DNA of 64,000 nt, taken from the NCBI GenBank assembly GCA_944322305.1, contig CALUOP010000004.1, forward strand, positions 186,001 to 250,000, written 5' to 3'. Below are positions 55,355 through 64,000 of the stretch, piece after piece. A program made the position numbers and the translations under genes. Source of the DNA: an uncultured Coriobacteriaceae bacterium. Lineage in GTDB: Bacteria; Actinomycetota; Coriobacteriia; Coriobacteriales; Coriobacteriaceae. The notes under the pieces are model-generated. The model was given only the letters and a program-made list of their open reading frames with translations, ran no database searches and was not told the DNA's origin. Position 1 is the stretch's first letter. Every line of letters begins with the position of its first letter.

Positions 55355-57577
55355 TTACAGGTGCAGAACGCGGTCGCGGATCTCCTCCGTGCGGCCCTGG
55401 TTCCAGAACTGCGTGCCGATGTAGCCGCAGGTGCGGCGCGCCACGTTGAGCGTGTGCTGGTCGCGGTTACCGCAGTGGGGGCACTCCCACACCAGCTTGC
55501 CGTCGTCCTCCACGATCTTGATCTCGCCGTCGTAGCCGCACTTCTGGCAGTAGTCGCTCTTGGTGTTGAGCTCGGCGTACATGATGTTGTCGTAGATGTA
55601 CTGCAGCACGCGCATCACAGCCTGCAGGTTGTCCTGCATGTTGGGCACCTCCACGTAAGAGATGGCGCCGCCCGGCGAGAGGCGCTGGAACTCGCTCTCG
55701 AACTTGAGCTTGGTGAAGGCGTCGATCTCCTCGGACACGTGCACGTGGTAGGAGTTGGTGATGTAGCCCTTGTCGGTGATGCCCGGGATCACGCCGAAGC
55801 GGCGCTGCAGGCACTTGGCGAACTTGTAGGTGGTGGACTCCAGCGGCGTGCCGTAGATGGAGAAGTCGATGTCGGACTCCGCCTTCCACTCGGCGCACTT
55901 GTCGTTCATGTGCTGCATGACCTGCATGGCAAAGGGCGTAGCCTCCGGATCGGTGTGGCTGCGGCCGGTCATGTACTTCACGCACTCATAGAGGCCCGCA
56001 TAGCCCAGGCTGATGGTGGAGTAGCCGCCGTAGAGGAGCTTGTCGATGGTCTCGCCCTTCTTGAGGCGGGCCAGCGCGCCGTACTGCCACAGGATGGGGG
56101 CCGCGTCGGAGAGCGTGCCCTTCAGGCGGTTGTGACGGCACATGAGGGCGGTGTGGCACAGCTCCAGGCGCTCGTCGAAGATCTGCCAGAACTTCTGCTC
56201 GTCGCCGCCGGAGGACAGCGCCACGTCTACCAGGTTTATGGTCACCACGCCCTGGTTGAAGCGCCCGTAGTACTTGGGTTTGCCGGGCTCGTAGTTGCCG
56301 GCGTTCGCCACGTTGTCGTACCCGTTGCCCGAGCGGTCGGGCGTCAGGAAGCTGCGGCAGCCCATGCAGGTGTAGCAGTCGCCGTTGCCCTCGGTCTCGC
56401 CGGCTGAGAGCTTGAGCTCGCGCATCTTCTTCTCGGAGATGTAGTCGGGCACCATGCGCTTGGCGGTGCACTTGGCCGCGAGCTTGGTGAGGTAGTAGTA
56501 CGGTGTGCCCTCGGCGATGTTGTCCTCCTCGAGCACGTAGATGAGCTTGGGGAACGCGGGCGTGATCCACACGCCGGCCTCGTTCTTCACGCCCTCGTAG
56601 CGCTGGCGCAGCGTCTCCTCGATGATCATGGCCAGATCGCGCTTCTCGGAGGCGGAGCGCGCCTCGTTGAGGTACATGAACACCGTGACGAACGGCGCCT
56701 GGCCGTTGGTGGTCATGAGGGTGACCACCTGGTACTGGATGGTCTGCACGCCGCGGCGGATCTCGTCGCGCAGGCGCTTCTCGACCACCTCGGAGACCTT
56801 CTCGGGGTCAGGCTCGGCACCGAGCGTCTCGATCTCGGCGAGCACCTCGCGGCGGATCTTCTGACGGGAAACCTCCACGAAGGGCGCCAGGTGCGTGAGC
56901 GAGATGGACTGGCCGCCGTACTGGTTGGAGGCAACCTGGGCGATGATCTGCGTGGCGATGTTGCAGGCGGTGGAGAAGCTGTGCGGCTTCTCGATCAGCG
57001 TGCCGGAGATGACGGTGCCGTTCTGCAGCATGTCGTCAAGGTTCACGAGGTCGCAGTTGTGCATGTGCTGCGCGAAGTAGTCGGCGTCGTGGAAGTGGAT
57101 GATGCCCTCGTTGTGGGCGTCGACCACCTCGGACGGCAGCAGCATGCGCATGGTGAGGTCCTTGGAGACCTCGCCGGCCATGTAGTCGCGCTGCACGGAG
57201 TTGACGGTGGGGTTCTTGTTGGAGTTCTCCTGGAGAACCTCCTCGTTGTTGCACTCGATAAGCGAGAGGATCTTGTCGTCGGTGGTGTTGGAGGTGCGCT
57301 TCAAGCTCTGCACGTAGCGGTAGATGATGTAGCCCCGGGCCACCTCGTAATGGTCGAGCGCCATGATCTGGTCCTCGACCATGTCCTGGATCTCCTCGAC
57401 CGAAACCGTGTGGCCGGCATTCTCGCACTGGTCGCGCACGTTCTCGGCGGCAAAGCGGATCTCGCGCTCGGTGAGACGCTGGGCCTCCTGCACATCGCCG
57501 TTGGCGGCGGTAATGGCGTTGATGATCTTGTTGATGTCGAAGATGACCTCTGACCCGTTGCGCTTGATGATCTTCAT
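55355..57577 (-). CDS. nrdD: anaerobic (class III) ribonucleoside-triphosphate reductase, 740 aa
   Basis: Reduces ribonucleotides to deoxyribonucleotides without oxygen. An N-terminal ATP-cone (about residues 1-90) provides allosteric control; the ten-stranded barrel includes SFLTPD-type GCRSFLTPDRSGNG. The C-terminal zinc site has CQKCGYDGE and CPHCGNRDQ, and the glycyl radical is in RTCGYIGTQFW. Start at 57577 (MKIIKRNG) is the usual one. Two NrdR boxes lie upstream. Confidence 0.95.
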   Translation of the reverse strand: MKIIKRNGSEVIFDINKIINAITAANGDVQEAQRLTEREIRFAAENVRDQCENAGHTVSVEEIQDMVEDQIMALDHYEVARGYIIYRYVQSLKRTSNTTDDKILSLIECNNEEVLQENSNKNPTVNSVQRDYMAGEVSKDLTMRMLLPSEVVDAHNEGIIHFHDADYFAQHMHNCDLVNLDDMLQNGTVISGTLIEKPHSFSTACNIATQIIAQVASNQYGGQSISLTHLAPFVEVSRQKIRREVLAEIETLGAEPDPEKVSEVVEKRLRDEIRRGVQTIQYQVVTLMTTNGQAPFVTVFMYLNEARSASEKRDLAMIIEETLRQRYEGVKNEAGVWITPAFPKLIYVLEEDNIAEGTPYYYLTKLAAKCTAKRMVPDYISEKKMRELKLSAGETEGNGDCYTCMGCRSFLTPDRSGNGYDNVANAGNYEPGKPKYYGRFNQGVVTINLVDVALSSGGDEQKFWQIFDERLELCHTALMCRHNRLKGTLSDAAPILWQYGALARLKKGETIDKLLYGGYSTISLGYAGLYECVKYMTGRSHTDPEATPFAMQVMQHMNDKCAEWKAESDIDFSIYGTPLESTTYKFAKCLQRRFGVIPGITDKGYITNSYHVHVSEEIDAFTKLKFESEFQRLSPGGAISYVEVPNMQDNLQAVMRVLQYIYDNIMYAELNTKSDYCQKCGYDGEIKIVEDDGKLVWECPHCGNRDQHTLNVARRTCGYIGTQFWNQGRTEEIRDRVLHL

Positions 57578-57678
57578 GCGTCTCCCCGTTTGCTTCCGGC
57601 CCAACCGAACTGAAACATGATGGCAAAAGCGCGCCGAACCAAGCCCTGAGGCGGCGCGCCGTATTGTGCGCGGGGACT

Positions 57679-57755
57679 ACTATACGATAAGAGCTAGGTA
57701 AACAAAAACACAAGATATTGGGTAAACAATTTGTTGCATCCTCGATAGTTTGTGT
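57679..57755 (-). promoter_or_regulatory. NrdR boxes and promoter of nrdDG
   Basis: Box 2 at 57708-57723 reads ACCCAATATCTTGTGT on the minus strand, 14 of 16 matches to the NrdR consensus ACACAATATATTGTGT. Box 1 at 57740-57755 (ACACAAACTATCGAGG) matches about 10 of 16. They start 32 bp apart, about three helix turns, as NrdR pairs do. A TATAGT -10 lies at 57679-57684. Repression by NrdR with dATP/ATP is expected. Confidence 0.8.
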
Positions 57756-57954
57756 TTTCGCAGGTCATGCGCGTCCCATACCTTGACCGGGCGCGGGGAG
57801 ATTTCCGGATGTGATTTTTTGTTGCCGCTCGCCGAATAGTACGTGTGCAACGCCAGGAAAAACGTGAGCTGCGGTTTTGCCGCCCGGCTTGTTTTGAGTT
57901 GTGGAGAGCCTTTAAAGGGAATGCAGATGAGCACATTTTGAGGCGTTGCAAAGC

Positions 57955-57987
57955 GCGCCGCGGCTCGCTTGCGGCAAGCCGCGGCGC
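57955..57987 (-). terminator. terminator after the GH13 gene
   Basis: GCGCCGCGGCT pairs perfectly with AGCCGCGGCGC around a loop, followed shortly by TTTGC on the minus strand; 47 nt beyond the stop. Confidence 0.6.
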
Positions 57988-58033
57988 ACTATACCTTTAT
58001 GCAAGGCAACTCTTCTCTGGAGCCTCATGCATG

Positions 58034-59866
58034 CTAGGCGATCACCCAAGCGGAGGCATCCGCAGGAAGCATGCCGTCTTCCAACGCGCACGACGCCAGC
58101 GCAACCTCGCCCGCAGGCAGCGCAACCGGCTTGGGCCCGAAGTTGGTGACGCTGACAAGGCGCGAGCCGGCGGCCGTCGGGCGCTCGTAGGCCACCACGT
58201 TTGCGACGTCAGCGCCGAACACCTCACCGGGAAGCCAGGAAAACGCCGCCGGGTCAACCGATGCCACCAGCTCGGCGCGCAGCGCGAGCGCGCGGCGGTA
58301 CAGGTTGAGCATGGAGGCAGGGTCGGCCTCCTCGGCGTCGGCCGCACAGCCTGCAAACCACAGCGGCTGCGGCAGATGCGGCTCTGCGGGCTCGGACGCG
58401 CGCGGCACGCCCTCAACCGGCGCCGAGAACCCGAAGGTTCCCGTGGCGCCGTCGCCAAAGGCGGGATCCCATGCGGCCGGCTCGGGAACGTCTGCGGCCG
58501 ACCACGGCAGCGGCACGCGGCAGCCGTCGCGCCCTTTCAGAGCACCGTCATGGTTCGTGCGACGGGCCTGAGGGTCTTCCAAACGGTCCCACGGGATGTT
58601 GGCCACCTCGAAAAGCCCCAGCTCCTCGCCTTGGAACAGATACACCGAACCCGGCAGCGCAAGCTCCATGAGGATGGCGGCGCGGGCACGGCGGGTCCCC
58701 AGCGCGCGGTCCTCCGGATACGTCGCCCCGTTGCGCAGGAGCCAGTCGTTCACCAGCTGATGATGCGCGGCAGCCTTCACCTGCGGCAGGCCGAAGCGCG
58801 TGGCATGCCGCGGCACGTCGTGGTTCGAGAGCACCCAGGTGGTGGTGGAACCCGAGCGCTCGGCGGCGGCCAGGCCCTCGCTTATCGCCCGACGGAAATC
58901 CGCCGCGAACCAGTCGGCCTTGGCGAACTCGAAGTTGAAGACCTGCCCCAGCTCGTCGGGCTGCGCGTAGGCGTACTGCTCCTCCGGGGCAACCCAAGCC
59001 TCCGCCACGGCGAAGCGCGGCGGGTTGTACGCGTTGAAGACGCGGCGCCACCCGCGGTAGATCTCGTGCACCTCGGGACGGTTGTACACGGGGTGGTAGC
59101 CCGAGGGGTCGGGCGAGGGGCCAGTGATGGGCCAGTAATCGAGCTGGTCAAGCGGCGCGCGGCTCCAGTCTTTGACGAGCATGTGCGCCACGTCCACGCG
59201 AAAGCCGTCCACACCGCGGTCGCTCCAGAAGCGCAAGGTCTTCTCGAAGTCCGCGCGCACCTCGGGGTTGTCCCAGTTGAGGTCGGCCTGCTCGGTGGCG
59301 AACAGGTGCAGGTACCAGGTGCCGTCGCCCACCGGCTCCCACGCCGGGCCGCCGAAGCTCGACTGCCAGCCGTTGGGCGGCAGCTCGCCGCCCTCACCGC
59401 GCCCGGGGCGGAAGATGTAGCGCTCGCGCGCAGCCGAGCCCGGCGCCGAGGCCAGCGCCTCTTGAAACCAGACGTGCTTGGTAGAAGTGTGGTTGGGCAC
59501 GATGTCCACGATCACGCGGATGTTGCGCTCATGCGCCGCGGCGACCATGCGGTCGAAGTCGTCCAGCGTGCCGAGGCGCGGATCGACGTTGCGGTAGTCG
59601 ATCACGTCATAGCCGCCGTCGGCGAGCTCAGACGGGTAAAACGGCGACAGCCAGATGGCGTTGACGCCGAGTTTGTGCAGGTAGTCCATCCGGTCGACCA
59701 CGCCGGCGATGTCGCCCAAGCCGTCGCCGTTGGCGTCGCGGAAGCTGCGCGGGTACACCTGGTAGACCACCGCCTGTTTCCACCAGTCGGCCGCTGGGGC
59801 CTGGGTTTGCGCAGACGCTGCGCAGGCGTTGCGAGGTTGGTTGTGTTGGGGTTCGGGTTCTGACAT
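58034..59866 (-). CDS. GH13 alpha-glucosidase/oligo-1,6-glucosidase-like, 610 aa
   Basis: Cytoplasmic glycoside hydrolase acting on short alpha-glucans or isomalto-oligosaccharides. DWWKQAVVYQVYPRSFRDAN begins the GH13 barrel; GFRVDVAHM contains the nucleophile Asp, VAEAWV the acid/base Glu and LSNHDVPRH the stabilising Asp. No signal peptide. Start at 59866 with GGAGG upstream (MSEPEPQ). Monocistronic, with no sugar transporter or regulator nearby. Confidence 0.88.
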   Translation of the reverse strand: MSEPEPQHNQPRNACAASAQTQAPAADWWKQAVVYQVYPRSFRDANGDGLGDIAGVVDRMDYLHKLGVNAIWLSPFYPSELADGGYDVIDYRNVDPRLGTLDDFDRMVAAAHERNIRVIVDIVPNHTSTKHVWFQEALASAPGSAARERYIFRPGRGEGGELPPNGWQSSFGGPAWEPVGDGTWYLHLFATEQADLNWDNPEVRADFEKTLRFWSDRGVDGFRVDVAHMLVKDWSRAPLDQLDYWPITGPSPDPSGYHPVYNRPEVHEIYRGWRRVFNAYNPPRFAVAEAWVAPEEQYAYAQPDELGQVFNFEFAKADWFAADFRRAISEGLAAAERSGSTTTWVLSNHDVPRHATRFGLPQVKAAAHHQLVNDWLLRNGATYPEDRALGTRRARAAILMELALPGSVYLFQGEELGLFEVANIPWDRLEDPQARRTNHDGALKGRDGCRVPLPWSAADVPEPAAWDPAFGDGATGTFGFSAPVEGVPRASEPAEPHLPQPLWFAGCAADAEEADPASMLNLYRRALALRAELVASVDPAAFSWLPGEVFGADVANVVAYERPTAAGSRLVSVTNFGPKPVALPAGEVALASCALEDGMLPADASAWVIA

Positions 59867-60189
59867 GGCGGCACCTCCGCGTACGATTGCTCCCCGGGAA
59901 CCCGAAGCGAGCCGCTGGGCGATACCGGCCGGATGCGGCGCGGACGCCACGCCCGCACCGCCAACTCGCAACAGGTTCGAACAAGCGAAATTGTACGCCG
60001 AGAAACACGCGGTTCTTCTCGCATTTTGATACCAATATGCGAGGAGTTATTGCAGCGCGATATGCCTAGGTGAGAGGGGCTGGCAGCAGCATACGGATGC
60101 AACGGCACGCAGGGAATGTTGCGGCTGCGGCGCTCCCCTATGCCCCCAAAGCTGTGGCGTGCAAGCGACTTGCGGTTAGACGCGATCAC

Positions 60190-60345
60190 GACAAACAAAT
60201 TTAGCTTGGTCGCTCAAACCGCACGTAATTCTCGGATTTTCGGGAATTAGCTGCCGTATGGGCGACCAACTTGCTCCACCATGTCGTTTCAGCGACAACC
60301 CGTTGCCACAACGCCATTTTGGCGACCAACCGAAGCTGCTCCGAC
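60190..60345. repeat. roughly 30-bp repeats and hairpin related to the 54-kb array
   Basis: No gene is seen between 59867 and the tRNA. Read on the minus strand, units starting GGTTGGTCGC, GGGTTGTCGC and GTTGGTCGC are 30-31 nt apart (about 60338, 60308, 60270), and the last runs into a hairpin (60227-60248) that closely matches the one at 54331. One further TTGGTCGC lies in the other direction at 60205. Confidence 0.6.
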
Positions 60346-60440
60346 CGGTAGGCAACTCCGCGCGGGCTTTGCCTCCCATTTGTGCCAAGCTTCGTGCACC
60401 ACTTTGATGGCGATTCGACGACACGCCTGATGGCGCAAAG

Positions 60441-60472
60441 AAAAAAGGTCAACCGCCTAAGCCGTTGACCTT
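60441..60472 (-). terminator. terminator of tRNA-Val
   Basis: AAGGTCAAC and GTTGACCTT pair perfectly around an 10-nt loop and run into TTTT; it starts 8 nt beyond the CCA end. Confidence 0.9.
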
Positions 60473-60480
60473 GTCTTTTC

Positions 60481-60556
60481 TGGTGGGCGTTACAAGATTT
60501 GAACTTGTGACCTCTTCCGTGTCAGGGAAGCGCTCATCCCCCTGAGCTAAACGCCC
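60481..60556 (-). tRNA. tRNA-Val (anticodon GAC), 76 nt with encoded CCA
   Basis: Acceptor stem GGGCGTT pairs with AACGCCC, the discriminator is A and CCA is encoded at 60481-60483. The anticodon arm is CTTCC-CTGACAC-GGAAG, placing GAC at the decoding position for GUC/GUU valine codons. The T-loop is GTTCAAATC. Own promoter and terminator. Confidence 0.96.
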
Positions 60557-60589
60557 TTATATGTGTGCGCCGCATCCGGCGCGAAGAAG

Positions 60590-60618
60590 AATATACCGAA
60601 GTCCCCCGAATATGTAAA
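60590..60618 (-). promoter_or_regulatory. promoter of tRNA-Val
   Basis: TTTACA (60613-60618) and TATATT (60590-60595) are exactly 17 nt apart, with an AT-rich stretch upstream and the tRNA start 34 nt downstream. Confidence 0.75.
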
Positions 60619-60894
60619 GCACTTTTTTGAATTTTTCTGCCCAGCATGCCCTCACGTGAGGATGGAGGTGCATGGTAGCGCGCCGAACAGGCCAAACGCT
60701 TTCCTCACGGCGCGCGCCCACATTTTGCCATACTTTTTAACGCATTTATCATAAGGTACCGTATGATGTTTGTGTAAGCCCCCTTGAGCTGCAGGGCCTT
60801 TTTCTTATAGTAAACATGACAAAAAAGTAAGGAAGCGCGCGCCGGCACCTCCGGCGCGCCGTTATCATCCGCAAGACGCCTCTGGGAGGCTTGT

Positions 60895-63800
60895 TTGAAC
60901 GTTACCGAAACCTTTTCTGCCACGTCCGCCCCGGCGCTTATCCACGTGGGCGTTGACGTGGGCTCCACCACGACCAAGGCCGTCGTGCTCGCACCCGGCT
61001 CGCCCACCCCGCTCTACACACGCTACAAGCGCCACAGCGCCCGCCAGGCCGAAAGCGTCCAGCAGGTCATCGACGAGGTTCAAGAGCGCTTCCCTGCCGC
61101 ACGCATCCGCATGGCCGTATGCGGCTCGGGCGGGCGCGGGGTGGCCGACGCGCTCGGCGTCCCCTTCATCCAAGAGGTCGTGGCGAACGCCGTGGCCGTG
61201 CAGCGCCTCTACCCCACCGCCCGCACCGCCATCGAGCTCGGCGGCCAGGACGCCAAGATGATCTTCTTCCGCACAGACGAGAAGACCGGCTCGCTCGACG
61301 TGGCCGACATGCGCATGAACGGCAGCTGCGCGGGCGGAACCGGCGCCTTCCTGGACGAGATCGCCAAGCTGCTCTCGGTAAAACCCGAGGAATTCGAGCA
61401 GCTCGCCTCCCAGGGCACAACCGTCTACGACATCTCGGGCCGCTGCGGCGTCTTCGCCAAGACCGACATCCAGCCGCTGCTCAACAACGGCGTCTCCCGC
61501 GCCGACCTGGCCCTTTCGGCCTGCCACGCCATTGCCAAGCAGTCCATCGGCGGCTTGGCGCAGGGCCTCGACATCTGCGCGCCCGTGATCTTCGAGGGCG
61601 GCCCGCTCACGTTCAACCCCACCCTCATCCGCGCGTTCTCCGAGCGCCTGAACCTCGGCGAGCAGGACGCCATCTTGCCCGAGCACCCCGAGGTCATCGT
61701 GGCCGAGGGCGCCGCGCTCGCGCTCGAGGGGCTGTTCGCCGACGCGTCGGCCGACGTTGAGCCCGCGCGCGCCCGCGAGCTTCTCGCCCAGGCGGCAGCC
61801 AACGCCGCCGCCGAGGCGCGCTCGGGCGAGCGCTTCTTCGCAAACGCCGAGGAACGCCGCGCCTTTACCGAGCGCCACGCGCTGGCGCCCGAGCCCAAGG
61901 CGCCGGAGGACCTCGCCGCCGCAGGCGTCACCGAGGTCAAGGCCTACCTCGGCCTGGACTCCGGCTCCACCACCACCAAGCTCGCGTTCGTCACGCCCGA
62001 GGGCAAGGTGGCGGCGAGCTTCTACGCCAACAACGAGGGCGACCCGCTGGCCGTGGCCACGCGCGCCCTCACCACCATCCGCGACCGCTTCCGCGCCGCC
62101 GGCGTTGAGCTCACGGTGCTGGGCTGCGGCACCACCGGCTACGGCGAGGCCATGTTCGCCCGCGCCTTCCACGCCGACTACCACACGGTGGAAACGGTGG
62201 CCCACGCCCGCGCCGCGCGCGCCTACGTGCCCGACGCCACCTTCGTGCTGGACATCGGCGGCCAGGACATGAAGGGCATCTGGCTCGACCACGGCATCGT
62301 CACCGACATCGAGGTGAACGAGGCGTGCTCCTCGGGCTGCGGCAGCTTCTTGGAGAACTTCGCCTCCACGCTGGGCATCCCCGTCACCGGCATCGCCGAG
62401 GCGGCCTTCCGCGCCGACCATCCCGCGGTTCTCGGCAGCCGCTGCACCGTCTTCATGAACAGCTCGGTGGTCAACGAGCAGCGCAACGGCAAGACCCCCG
62501 ACGACATCATGGCCGGCCTTGCCCGCTCCATCATCGAGAACGTCTTCACCAAGGTCATCCGCCTCTCCAACACCGCGAGCCTCGGCGACAAGATCGTGGT
62601 GCAGGGCGGCACCTTCAGGAACGACGCGGTGCTGCGCGCCCTCGAGCAGTACCTCGGGCGCGAGGTGACGCGCGCGCCCTACCCCGGCCTCATGGGCGCC
62701 ATCGGCATCGCCCTGCTCACCAAGGAGAAGATCGAAGCCGCGCCCGCCGACCGTAAGCTCACCTCCTTTATCGGCCTCGCCGAGCTCGACAGCTTCTCTT
62801 ACACGCAGCAGACCGGCGTGCGCTGCCCGTTTTGCGGCAACCACTGCAGCCGCACGCTCGTGACCTTCTCCGACGGCACCACCTGGGTCACCGGCAACCG
62901 CTGCCCCAAGGGCCAGGTGATGGGCGACCCGCGCGACGCCGCCGTGCGCGAGCGCCTGCGCGCCGCCGAGCACGAGGCCTACGGCGCGCCGAACCTGTTC
63001 GAGCTGCGCCGCGAGCTTCTCTTCAAAGATTGGCCGGTTGAGCCCGTGCGCGCGCCGCGCGGGGTGCGCGTGGGGCTGCCACGCGTGCTGTCGCTGTGGG
63101 ACAACGCGCCGTTTTGGACCACGCTTCTGCGCGCGCTCGGCTACGAGGTGGTCCTCTCGCCCGAAAGCACGCGCCAGCTGTTCGAGGACGGCCTCTCCGC
63201 CGTGCCCTCGGACACGGTGTGCTTCCCGGCCAAGCTCGTGCACGGGCACCTGCGGTGGCTCGCGCACCAAGGCGTGGACCGCATCTTCATGCCGGCCGTG
63301 ACCACCGTCCCCACCGAGAACCGAGCCGAGACCTCCGAGAGCATGTGCGCGGTGGTGAAGGGCTACCCACTCGTCATCAAGAACTCCGACAACCCCGAGA
63401 CGCGCTGGGGCATCCCCTTCGACGCGCCGCTGTTCCACTGGTTCTCCGACCGCGACCGCACCCGGCAGCTCACCCGCTACCTCACCGAGTACGCGGGCGT
63501 CACCGAGCACGAGGCGCACGCGGCCCTGCGCCAGGCCGAGGCCGCGCAGGAAGCCTTCCGCGCCGAGCTTGTCGCCGCGGGCGAGAAGGTCTTGGACGAG
63601 GCGGAGGCCGCCGGCTCCTACGCCGTGGTTCTCGCCAGCCGCCCGTACCATTCCGACCCGCTGGTGAACCACGGCCTGCCCGAGCTCTTCGCCGCGCAGG
63701 GCATCCCCGTGATGCCGCCGGACGCCGTGCCGGGCGTGAACGAGGTGGACCTCTCGAAGAGCCGCCTGGACATCGTGAACAACTTCCACGCGCGCATGCT

Positions 63801-64000
63801 GGGCAGCGCGCTCATCGCCGCCGAGAGCAACGCGCTGGAGTACGTGCAGCTCGTGAGCTTCGGCTGCGGGCACGACGCCTACCTCTCCGACGAGATCAAG
63901 CGCCTGATGGGGCTTTCCTCGCACAAGACGCCGCTCATCCTGAAAGTGGACGAGAGCGACGCGCAGGGCCCGCTGCGCATACGCGTGCGGTCGTTTGTGG
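60895..64000 (+). CDS. large acyl-CoA dehydratase activase (HgdC/BcrAD-BadFG type), N-terminal 1035 residues
   Basis: Open to the window end, so the C-terminus is missing; relatives are about 1,400 aa. Two ATPase domains in tandem carry GVDVGSTTTKAVV (about residue 20) and GLDSGSTTTKLAF (about 355). Each has the two cluster-binding cysteines, in NGSCAGGTGAF and GRCGVFAKTD, then in NEACSSGCGSF and GSRCTVFMN. A CPFCGNHC segment at about residue 643 may bind another cluster, and a DUF2229-like domain follows. The family drives one electron into 2-hydroxyacyl-CoA dehydratases with ATP; single-chain forms are of unproven role. Start is TTG with GGGAGG 5 nt upstream. Confidence 0.85.
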   Translation, partial: MNVTETFSATSAPALIHVGVDVGSTTTKAVVLAPGSPTPLYTRYKRHSARQAESVQQVIDEVQERFPAARIRMAVCGSGGRGVADALGVPFIQEVVANAVAVQRLYPTARTAIELGGQDAKMIFFRTDEKTGSLDVADMRMNGSCAGGTGAFLDEIAKLLSVKPEEFEQLASQGTTVYDISGRCGVFAKTDIQPLLNNGVSRADLALSACHAIAKQSIGGLAQGLDICAPVIFEGGPLTFNPTLIRAFSERLNLGEQDAILPEHPEVIVAEGAALALEGLFADASADVEPARARELLAQAAANAAAEARSGERFFANAEERRAFTERHALAPEPKAPEDLAAAGVTEVKAYLGLDSGSTTTKLAFVTPEGKVAASFYANNEGDPLAVATRALTTIRDRFRAAGVELTVLGCGTTGYGEAMFARAFHADYHTVETVAHARAARAYVPDATFVLDIGGQDMKGIWLDHGIVTDIEVNEACSSGCGSFLENFASTLGIPVTGIAEAAFRADHPAVLGSRCTVFMNSSVVNEQRNGKTPDDIMAGLARSIIENVFTKVIRLSNTASLGDKIVVQGGTFRNDAVLRALEQYLGREVTRAPYPGLMGAIGIALLTKEKIEAAPADRKLTSFIGLAELDSFSYTQQTGVRCPFCGNHCSRTLVTFSDGTTWVTGNRCPKGQVMGDPRDAAVRERLRAAEHEAYGAPNLFELRRELLFKDWPVEPVRAPRGVRVGLPRVLSLWDNAPFWTTLLRALGYEVVLSPESTRQLFEDGLSAVPSDTVCFPAKLVHGHLRWLAHQGVDRIFMPAVTTVPTENRAETSESMCAVVKGYPLVIKNSDNPETRWGIPFDAPLFHWFSDRDRTRQLTRYLTEYAGVTEHEAHAALRQAEAAQEAFRAELVAAGEKVLDEAEAAGSYAVVLASRPYHSDPLVNHGLPELFAAQGIPVMPPDAVPGVNEVDLSKSRLDIVNNFHARMLGSALIAAESNALEYVQLVSFGCGHDAYLSDEIKRLMGLSSHKTPLILKVDESDAQGPLRIRVRSFV

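Noticed and set aside
60865-63924. A 1,019-codon open frame on the minus strand
   Set aside because: It mirrors the activase gene, whose plus-strand frame has clear ATPase and cluster motifs and a good ribosome-binding site.

Overview
This is a GC-rich bacterial chromosome segment, most likely from an anaerobic gut actinobacterium of the class Coriobacteriia (Collinsella/Olsenella-like). The reasoning is high GC, Shine-Dalgarno starts with many GTG/TTG codons, a fused RmlC-RmlD protein, oxygen-sensitive enzymes (class III ribonucleotide reductase NrdDG, a 2-hydroxyacyl-CoA dehydratase-type activase) and acetate kinase. The genus is inferred from protein flavour only.

Layout. 1-9 kb: start of a zinc-ribbon gene, guaB, a ModE-like regulator, a membrane glycosyltransferase, rluD, lspA and ileS with a T-box leader. 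9-14.5 kb: a gene-poor stretch with 30-bp repeat arrays, a TrmH-type methyltransferase, an orphan ParB-like protein, an EEP-family membrane protein, an NADPH-dependent reductase and a toxin-antitoxin pair. 14.5-38.9 kb: a polysaccharide locus, all on the minus strand. In transcription order it holds an LCP ligase, CpsC/CpsD/CpsB, a long structured leader, the NusG-paralogue antiterminator LoaP, the priming sugar transferase, a GT4, ManC, Gmd, Rmd, two glycosyltransferases, Wzy, a pyruvyltransferase, an SDR, a MenD-like ThDP enzyme, Wzx, a phosphosugar mutase and RmlA/RmlCD/RmlB. It should make GDP-D-rhamnose and dTDP-L-rhamnose and export a Wzx/Wzy-type, probably pyruvylated polymer. The part from about 20.3 to 29.4 kb is much more AT-rich than its flanks and looks exchanged by transfer. 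39-50.5 kb: ackA, HIT protein, xseB-xseA, YugP-type peptidase, xpt, a YtrA-regulated ABC exporter, an SPFH protein, RNase D and a lipid kinase. 50.6-64 kb: FKBP, a YgjP-type peptidase, folE-HD-folB, nrdD-nrdG with NrdR boxes, a GH13 glucosidase, tRNA-Val(GAC) and the beginning of a very large acyl-CoA dehydratase activase that runs off the window.

The most unusual content is between genes. There are at least six families of repeated or palindromic elements: perfect 37-bp-arm palindromes; a pair of long hairpins with covarying stems and an invariant ATATCGGG loop; strict 30-bp arrays in opposing orientations upstream of the ileS leader; related roughly 30-bp arrays near 54 and 60 kb that share a second hairpin; near-identical 33-bp palindromes near both ends of the polysaccharide locus; and 31-bp direct repeats flanking a gntR gene. 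None has a recognised function from sequence alone.
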